From Bacilli bacterium (GTDB lineage: Bacteria > Bacillota_I > Bacilli_A > RFN20 > CAG-826): a stretch of 9,746 bases of DNA. Location: positions 1 through 9,746 of the forward strand of contig JAILKX010000079.1 of NCBI GenBank assembly GCA_024693415.1, given 5' to 3'. The position numbers and the translations under genes are program-made. Shown piece by piece: positions 5,292 to 9,746 of this stretch (positions within the stretch are counted from its first letter, which is position 1; every line of letters begins with the position of its first letter). A model generated the notes under the pieces. The model ran no database searches. It was not told where the DNA came from and saw only the letters and a list, made by a program, of their open reading frames with translations.

Positions 5292-6017
5292 TTATTCCCC
5301 CGCTTTCTGAATATCTTCGATCGGCAGATGCTGGAAGGTGATCATATCGACCTTGCCCTTCACCTTTTCGAGCTGTTCGGGCTTTTCGATGGTCCAGGTG
5401 TTGATCGGCATCCCCTTGGAGCGCCATACCAATGTCTTCTTATGGGTGACGAGCGTATCCTCGACGTCGAGGTAATCGAAGAAGCGGGCGACGGCGAATA
5501 CGTCGGAGCGCTTCTCGCAGACGAGCAATCCTTTGGTAAAGGGGGATTTCCTGGCGTAGAGCAAGGCGCGGGGATCGAAGGAGATCAAGGTGATGGTCTT
5601 CTTGTCCTTGATTTGGCGCAGCACCTCCACCGCCTTTTTGGCGAGGGGCTTGTAGTTTTTGGCGTGGACCTTGAGTTCGACGACGATCGGGACGCGCTCT
5701 TGATTGAGATCCAAGACCTCTTGGAAGGAAGGGACCTCTTCCCCATCGAGCAGGCGGTAATTCTCTTTGATCTCGGCCAACGTGAGCTCTTCGATGATGC
5801 CGGATTTCCCGGTCGTGCGGACCAAATCGTCGTCGTGGCAGACCAAAAGCTCCCCGTCTTTCGTCAGATGGATATCGAGCTCGAAGGTCAAGCCGTGATC
5901 GATCGCGTTCCTGAAGGCGTTCAGGCCGTTTTCCGTGAATTGCTCGTTATGGAGGCCGCGGTGGCAAATCCCCTTGAATAAACGGGGGTCGTATTTCTCG
6001 ATGTGCTTAATTCCCAT
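5292..6017 (-). CDS. Glycerophosphodiester phosphodiesterase family protein
   Basis: A 241-residue cytoplasmic GDPD-family enzyme, expected to hydrolyse glycerophosphodiesters to glycerol-3-phosphate and an alcohol. Catalytic and metal residues are in place: H19-R-G, E30-N, E46-x-D48 (FELDI), H61-D (HDDDLVRTTG), E114-L-K116, and W208 in INTWTI near the C-terminus. There is no signal peptide, so it is an intracellular form. The frame runs on to 6095, adding 26 residues, but that extension has no ribosome site and no GDPD homology; the ATG at 6017 places HRG at the usual distance from the start. No Shine-Dalgarno precedes 6017 either: a TACAAT box ends 7 nt before it, so the mRNA may be leaderless. 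First gene of a group with the sirtuin (2-nt gap) and the DUF5662-like gene. Confidence 0.92.
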   Translation of the reverse strand: MGIKHIEKYDPRLFKGICHRGLHNEQFTENGLNAFRNAIDHGLTFELDIHLTKDGELLVCHDDDLVRTTGKSGIIEELTLAEIKENYRLLDGEEVPSFQEVLDLNQERVPIVVELKVHAKNYKPLAKKAVEVLRQIKDKKTITLISFDPRALLYARKSPFTKGLLVCEKRSDVFAVARFFDYLDVEDTLVTHKKTLVWRSKGMPINTWTIEKPEQLEKVKGKVDMITFQHLPIEDIQKAGE

Positions 6018-6024
6018 ACAGGGA

Positions 6025-6030
6025 ATTGTA
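6025..6030 (-). promoter_or_regulatory. Putative -10 box for the phosphodiesterase gene
   Basis: TACAAT on the minus strand ends exactly 7 nt before the ATG at 6017, so transcription would begin at or next to the A of the ATG. The -35 is poor: TTCACC (complement of 6050-6055) at a 19-nt spacing is the best match. No Shine-Dalgarno is present. Confidence 0.5.
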
Positions 6031-6073
6031 ACCCTTTTTCCGCGGCTTAGGTGAAACAGAATGAAAAATATGG

Positions 6074-6102
6074 AAATCCGATTTCCGAGATTCATCGGAT
6101 TT
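6074..6102. repeat. Perfect 9-bp inverted repeat in the divergent intergenic region
   Basis: AAATCCGAT (6074-6082) and ATCGGATTT (6094-6102) are perfect inverted copies around an 11-nt loop. The dyad sits between the phosphodiesterase and mntP genes, upstream of both putative promoters. There is no T run after it on either strand, so it is not an intrinsic terminator; an operator is the more likely role. I do not recognise it as a known MntR or Fur box. A second, small palindrome GCGAATTCGC lies at 6106-6115, and a T-rich run at 6132-6143. Confidence 0.7.
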
Positions 6103-6189
6103 TAGGCGAATTCGCATACACGTCCCCGCTCTTTTTTTCTTTTCAGCAGATGAAGAACGTTAATAGATGAAAACGGTTTTCCAGTTTGC

Positions 6190-6195
6190 TAAAAT
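6190..6195 (+). promoter_or_regulatory. Putative extended -10 box for mntP
   Basis: TAAAAT preceded by TGC (TGnTAAAAT, an extended -10) ends exactly 7 nt before the ATG at 6203. A partial -35 (ATGAAA, 6167-6172) lies at 17-nt spacing. If this box is used, the transcript starts at the ATG and the upstream ATG at 6167 is not in the mRNA. I see no yybP-ykoY manganese riboswitch signature in 6018-6202. Confidence 0.5.
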
Positions 6196-6202
6196 CTTGC
6201 CC

Positions 6203-6811
6203 ATGGCTTGGTTAGTGCGCTCATTCATGTTCGGCATCGCATTAGCGATGGATTGCCTTGCGCTTTCGATCACCGATGGGCTCACAATGGAAGGGCTAGG
6301 CGAAAGGAAGAGGCGCATCTTCTTCATCGCGGGGGTCTTTGCGGTATTCCAAGGCGTATTCCCCCTCATCGGATATCTGCTGGGCGAGGCGTTCTCGCAG
6401 TTCATCGACAAATACGACCACTGGATCGGCTTTGCCCTGCTCCTCATCATCGGCGGCAAAATGCTTTTTGAAGGCATCAGGGGGCTCATCAAGCCCGAAG
6501 AGAGAAAGATGATGCGCTTCAGCGTCAAATCGGTCCTCTTCCAAGGCGTCGCCGATTCGATCGACGCGCTCGCCGTCGGCATCACCGTGACCGCCAACAT
6601 CCAGGCGACCGCGACCTATCAGGTTTACGTGTGCTTCGCCATCATCGCTTTGTGCACTTTCGTGATATCGCTCCTTGGCCTGACCGCCGGAAAATGGATC
6701 AGCAAGCTGCTGAGAGGCCATTATGAGATCAGTGAGATCTTCGGCGGCGTGATTTTGGTGGCGTTAGGCGTCATCCTCCTATTGGAGGGGCTGAACGTCA
6801 TCGCGTGGTGA
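6203..6811 (+). CDS. mntP: MntP-family manganese efflux pump
   Basis: A 202-residue inner-membrane exporter of Mn(II) with about six transmembrane helices arranged as two inverted three-helix repeats. The two conserved membrane Asp motifs are seen: FGIALAMDCLALSI (Asp17) and ADSIDALAVGIT (Asp121). Other family signatures are HWIGFALLLIIGGKMLFEGIRG after the third helix and the C-terminal GGVILVALGVILLLEG. The frame also opens at ATG 6167 (214 residues), but the 6203 start puts the first Asp at the family's usual position (16 in E. coli MntP) and fits an extended -10 box 7 nt upstream; neither start has a clear Shine-Dalgarno. It is the only plus-strand gene in the right two thirds of the window, divergent from the phosphodiesterase gene and convergent with the ADP-ribosylglycohydrolase gene, with no spare base between the two stops. 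Confidence 0.93.
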   Translation: MAWLVRSFMFGIALAMDCLALSITDGLTMEGLGERKRRIFFIAGVFAVFQGVFPLIGYLLGEAFSQFIDKYDHWIGFALLLIIGGKMLFEGIRGLIKPEERKMMRFSVKSVLFQGVADSIDALAVGITVTANIQATATYQVYVCFAIIALCTFVISLLGLTAGKWISKLLRGHYEISEIFGGVILVALGVILLLEGLNVIAW

Positions 6812-7642
6812 TCATCTTATCGCGAATAGGACATCCTTCATTTCCTGAGGGAGCCTTTTGAGCGCTTCTTCGATGATATAGGCGGGAATCTCTTTGTAAT
6901 AGGCTTCGGCGATCGGGCATGCGATGGCGGCCAAGGTGTCGCAATCCCAGCGAATCGCGATGCAAAGGCGAAGGCAATCCTCAAAGGAGTCGCTGTGGAT
7001 GAACGCCCATAGCGCCTGCGGGACGGTAACCTGGCAGATCTCGTCGCCATGGCCGAGGTATTCGCGCATCGCATCGTAATCGAGCTTAGCGACCTCTGGG
7101 TATTCGGAAATCGCGTAATCGGCGATCTCTTTCCTTGAAGCGCCATGCAGCGCTTTGTAGATGCACATCGCGGTGACGCGCGCTCCTTTCATGCCTTCGG
7201 GATGATCGTGGGTGATTGCGGTCACTTTATCCGATAACGCATACACGTCCCCCTCGGATTTGGCGAAATAAGCGACGGCGGACGCCCTCATCGCGCTTCC
7301 GTTTCCGAAAGAATGGTATGGTTTTGGGTCATCGGAATGGACCCATTGGAAGAACCTTCCGCCATAGCCGGCGTTCGGGTATTTCCTGGTCCAGCGATGC
7401 AGATAAGAAGTCGGATCCGCGCCCGGCTCGTCTTTGTGGAGGAGATAATCGGCCACGCCGACGGTGCAGACGGTATCATCCGTAAAGACCGAGGATGGGT
7501 AGAAAAGCTTCGCCGTCTCCTTTGGGGATTTGGCGCCGTATTGGAATTCGTAGAATGAGCCGACGATGTCGCCGATCACCGCGCCTAAAGTGCCGCGGTA
7601 TTCGTCCATCGACACCATGTTCCTGTAATCCGATTCCTTCAT
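6812..7642 (-). CDS. ADP-ribosylglycohydrolase family protein (DraG/ARH)
   Basis: A 276-residue soluble hydrolase expected to cleave ADP-ribose from proteins or other ADP-ribosylated substrates, using a two-metal site. Motifs in order: GAVIGDIVGSFYEF (20-33), TDDT (54-57), GNGSAMR (113-119), HDHPEG (145-150) and the second metal motif DCDT (233-236). The last is usually GGDSDT or similar; here the two Gly before it are Arg-Trp and the middle Ser is Cys, which may alter the active-site loop. The start is set at 7642, whose ATG overlaps the rarA stop by 4 bp and has GAGGGG 7 nt upstream; the frame also opens at 7669, inside rarA. Third and last gene of the nadE-rarA operon. Its exact substrate (arginine, serine, free ADP-ribose derivative or nucleic acid) cannot be read from sequence. 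Confidence 0.92.
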   Translation of the reverse strand: MKESDYRNMVSMDEYRGTLGAVIGDIVGSFYEFQYGAKSPKETAKLFYPSSVFTDDTVCTVGVADYLLHKDEPGADPTSYLHRWTRKYPNAGYGGRFFQWVHSDDPKPYHSFGNGSAMRASAVAYFAKSEGDVYALSDKVTAITHDHPEGMKGARVTAMCIYKALHGASRKEIADYAISEYPEVAKLDYDAMREYLGHGDEICQVTVPQALWAFIHSDSFEDCLRLCIAIRWDCDTLAAIACPIAEAYYKEIPAYIIEEALKRLPQEMKDVLFAIR

Positions 7643-8967
7643 TGTTTTCCCCTCTGTTTCTTTTTCCATTCCTTGATGGAATTAAGCCTTTCTTTGTAGC
7701 GCGCCTCTAAGCCTTGATCGCTAGGGGCGTAATACTCGGTCCCTTCCAAGGCATCCGGGAGGCACTGCATCGCCGTGATATGGTCCTTTTCGTCATGGGC
7801 GTATTGGTATCCCTTGCCATATCCTAACTGATCCATGAGCTTCGTCGGGGCGTTCCTGATGTTGAGTGGGACGGGCTCGGCGATATCGCGGGTCGCGTCT
7901 TTCTTGGCGTGCTCATAGGCCATGTAAAGCGAATTCGATTTCGGGGCGAGCGACATATACACCACCGCTTCCGTGAGGTGGACGCTGCATTCGGGCATCC
8001 CGATATAGTGGCAGGCCTGGTAGGCCGCGACCGCGATCTGCAGGGCATGCGGATCGGCCATGCCGACGTCTTCGGAGGCAAACCGCGCGACCCGTCTAGC
8101 GATATAGAGGGGATCTTCCCCCGCTTCAAGCATCCTCGCAAGCCAATATGTGGCGGCGTCTGGATCGCTGTTCCTCATCGATTTATGGAGGGCGGAAATG
8201 AGGTTGTAATGCTCCTCGCCGTTTTTGTCGTAGAGCAAGGATTTCTTCTCGGTGCACTGCTCGACGTTTTCCCTCGTGACCAAGACGAGGCCAGGCTCGA
8301 TCTCCTCGCCATTTAGAATTGCCATCTCCAAGGTCGATAAAGCCATGCGGGCGTCGCCGTTAGAGAAGACCGCGATCATCTGAAGCAAGGAATCGTCGAT
8401 CTGGATCTTCTGGCCGGGGAATCCCTTCTCGGAGGATAAGGCATGGCGCAATAAGGCAACCACGTCATCCTTCTCAAGCGCCTTGAGCACGAATACGCGG
8501 CAGCGCGACAAAAGCGCGCCGTTGACCTCGAAGGAAGGATTCTCCGTGGTCGCGCCGATCAAAGTGATCGCCCCTTTTTCGACGAAGGGCAAAAACGCGT
8601 CCTGCTGCGCTTTGTTGAAGCGATGGATCTCGTCGACGAAGACGATGGTCTTCCCGCCGAGCACCTGATTCTGCTCGGCCCGCGCCATCACTTCCTTGAT
8701 CTCCCTGATGCCGCTAGTGACGGCCGAGAAATTCAAAAACTGGGCCTTCGTCTGCTTCGCGATGATCTGGGCGAGGGTGGTCTTCCCGACTCCCGGCGGG
8801 CCCCAGAAGATCATCGAGGACACTTGATCGGCCTCGATCATGCGCCGCAAAACCTTGCCCTCCCCCACCAAATGGGTCTGCCCGACGTAATCGTCAAGGC
8901 TTTCGGGGCGGAGCCTTGCAGCCAAAGGTTCCTTTATTTCGGCGTCGAACAGGCCTAGCTGTTCCAT
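7639..8967 (-). CDS. rarA: Replication-associated recombination protein RarA/MgsA (AAA+ ATPase)
   Basis: A 442-residue AAA+ ATPase of the clamp-loader clade, acting at stalled replication forks. Walker A is GPPGVGKTT (56-64), Walker B IVFVDEIHRF (108-117), sensor 1 GATTEN (138-143) with the arginine-finger region SRCR (154-157), and sensor 2 GDARMAL follows. The C-terminal tetramerisation half is intact (YDKNGEEHYNLISALHKSMR onward, with PLNIRNAPTKLM near the end). The N-terminus MEQLGLFD contains QLGLF (3-7), which fits the QxxLF pattern of beta-clamp-binding peptides. Length is normal for the family (about 420-450). The ATG follows the nadE stop directly (TAA-ATG, no gap) with only a weak ribosome site (GGGCAG), so translation is probably coupled to nadE; the stop overlaps the next gene's ATG. 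Confidence 0.97.
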   Translation of the reverse strand: MEQLGLFDAEIKEPLAARLRPESLDDYVGQTHLVGEGKVLRRMIEADQVSSMIFWGPPGVGKTTLAQIIAKQTKAQFLNFSAVTSGIREIKEVMARAEQNQVLGGKTIVFVDEIHRFNKAQQDAFLPFVEKGAITLIGATTENPSFEVNGALLSRCRVFVLKALEKDDVVALLRHALSSEKGFPGQKIQIDDSLLQMIAVFSNGDARMALSTLEMAILNGEEIEPGLVLVTRENVEQCTEKKSLLYDKNGEEHYNLISALHKSMRNSDPDAATYWLARMLEAGEDPLYIARRVARFASEDVGMADPHALQIAVAAYQACHYIGMPECSVHLTEAVVYMSLAPKSNSLYMAYEHAKKDATRDIAEPVPLNIRNAPTKLMDQLGYGKGYQYAHDEKDHITAMQCLPDALEGTEYYAPSDQGLEARYKERLNSIKEWKKKQRGKQ

Positions 8968-9678
8968 TTATCTGCCCATGTAGGGGAATTTCGGCATCGG
9001 AAGGATCTTGTGGAGGTTCGCGCGGTGCAGCCTCTCCGCCTTCTCGATCATCTCGGGGCGTCCCTTGCCGGTCTTGATGTAGACCTCGAGCTCATCGTAG
9101 GTGAAGCCGAGGTTGTCCTCGTCGGTCTTGCCGCTTAATCCGTCTTCCGGGACTTTCTCAATGAGGTCCTTCGGCAGGCCGAGCTCATAGCCAAGGGCTT
9201 TGACCTCGCTTACGAAGAGGTTCGACAAAGGCGAGAAATCGCCGGCCGCATCGCCGAATTTGGTCGAATAGCCGATATAGTCCTCGCTGTAGTTGCAGGT
9301 ATTGGCGACCCTGGAGTTGCCGATCATCGCTGCGACGTTATATAGGGTGGTCATGCGGATCCTCGCGCCGAGGTTGGAGCGGAGCTGGTAAGTGAGCTCG
9401 GGCCCGACGTTCTCGCGGATCGATTTGCGCGAGGCCTCGGTGATCTCCTTGATGTTGATGAGGTAATGCTTGATCCCGAGGTGGTTCACGAGCTCAAAGG
9501 ACTTATCGAGGTCATGCTGCTCGCCATCGGGCATCAAGACGCCGACGACCTTGTCCTTCCCTAGCGCCGCGACGCACAAAGCCGCGACCACGGAGGAATC
9601 CTTGCCTCCGGAGATGCCGATCACGACGGTCGCGTCGCCGACGGTATCCCTGATCCATTGGATGATTTCTTCTTTCAT
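8968..9678 (-). CDS. nadE: NAD+ synthetase, ammonia-dependent type
   Basis: A 236-residue cytoplasmic enzyme making the last step of NAD synthesis: deamido-NAD plus ATP and ammonia to NAD. The ATP-pyrophosphatase loop GISGGKDSS is at 21-29. NLGARIRMTTLYNVA (102-116), STKFGDAAGDFSPLS (138-152) and EDGLSGKTDEDNLGFTYDEL (178-197) are the conserved substrate and ATP regions. There is no N-terminal glutaminase domain, so it uses free ammonia; the chain is slightly shorter than E. coli NadE (275). The frame opens at 9738, but the ATG at 9678 has GGGGAG 7 nt upstream and gives the proper N-terminus, while the extra 20 residues would be read from promoter sequence. First gene of the nadE-rarA-ARH operon. 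Confidence 0.96.
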   Translation of the reverse strand: MKEEIIQWIRDTVGDATVVIGISGGKDSSVVAALCVAALGKDKVVGVLMPDGEQHDLDKSFELVNHLGIKHYLINIKEITEASRKSIRENVGPELTYQLRSNLGARIRMTTLYNVAAMIGNSRVANTCNYSEDYIGYSTKFGDAAGDFSPLSNLFVSEVKALGYELGLPKDLIEKVPEDGLSGKTDEDNLGFTYDELEVYIKTGKGRPEMIEKAERLHRANLHKILPMPKFPYMGR

Positions 9679-9708
9679 GGTTTGTCTCCCCTGATTCATT
9701 CGACCCAT

Positions 9709-9714
9709 ATTATA
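9709..9714 (-). promoter_or_regulatory. Putative -10 box of the nadE-rarA-ARH operon
   Basis: A perfect TATAAT on the minus strand, about 30 nt before the nadE ATG at 9678; transcription should start near 9702, giving a short leader that carries the GGGGAG ribosome site. The -35 is not convincing: no close TTGACA match lies at 16-18 nt spacing (the region reads ATGTTACG). The upstream gene lies beyond the window. Confidence 0.6.
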
Positions 9715-9746
9715 GCGCATCGCGTTTCCGCGTAACATAGGCGCGC

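Noticed and set aside
5290..5427. 46-residue N-terminal extension of the sirtuin
   Set aside because: It overlaps the phosphodiesterase coding region, is rich in charged residues without sirtuin homology, and a better start follows the preceding stop.
6018..6202. yybP-ykoY manganese riboswitch before mntP
   Set aside because: I could not find the conserved internal-loop sequences or a leader with an expression platform; only a simple inverted repeat and a T-rich run are seen.

Overview
The window looks like chromosomal DNA of a Bacillota (Firmicutes) bacterium, probably a gut-type Bacilli/Erysipelotrichia relative. The evidence is Shine-Dalgarno sites of the AAGGAGG type, TATAAT -10 boxes, densely packed genes with 4-bp ATGA overlaps, and a set of Firmicutes-type families. 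By eye the host-like part has mid-50s % GC. TGA is used as a stop (for example both trkA1 and the ADP-ribosylglycohydrolase gene end in TGA), so this is the standard bacterial code and not a Mycoplasma-type code. I cannot name the genus.

Left edge (1-1160): an AT-richer, plus-strand two-gene cassette (38-481 and 478-723) resembles a small polymorphic-toxin or phage-type module: a toxin-like protein with a conserved His/Asp-rich C-terminus, followed by a small acidic protein that could be its immunity partner. It is followed by five exact-period 21-bp repeats (732-836) that no gene explains. Next comes a complete tRNA-Trp on the minus strand (983-1056), with its own promoter (1088-1116), encoded CCA and intrinsic terminator (939-970). 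A 22-bp alternating purine-pyrimidine tract lies between this tRNA unit and the next operon.

Middle (1160-6017, minus strand): two tightly packed gene groups. The first, transcribed from about 6017, is a glycerophosphodiester phosphodiesterase, a Sir2 deacetylase and a DUF5662-like protein, with 2-3 nt gaps. Its 3' end carries the promoter of the second group: a short TrkA_N protein, a full TrkA (N plus C domains) and a TrkH channel subunit, which together make a Trk/Ktr potassium uptake system. The TrkA regulator is split unevenly: the short protein keeps the canonical nucleotide-binding loop and the long one has lost it.

Right part (6018-9746): a 185-bp divergent intergenic region separates the phosphodiesterase gene from a plus-strand mntP manganese exporter. 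Both genes have a -10-like box exactly 7 nt before the best ATG and no Shine-Dalgarno, so both may be leaderless. A perfect 9-bp inverted repeat lies between them. mntP meets, tail to tail with no gap, a minus-strand operon nadE - rarA - ADP-ribosylglycohydrolase. NAD synthesis (nadE), NAD-dependent deacetylation (sir2) and removal of ADP-ribose (ARH) therefore lie within about 5 kb, although in two separate transcription units.

Most of the window is ordinary housekeeping DNA. The parts most worth a second look are the left-hand toxin-like cassette with the 21-bp repeat array, the split TrkA pair, and the divergent putatively leaderless promoters.
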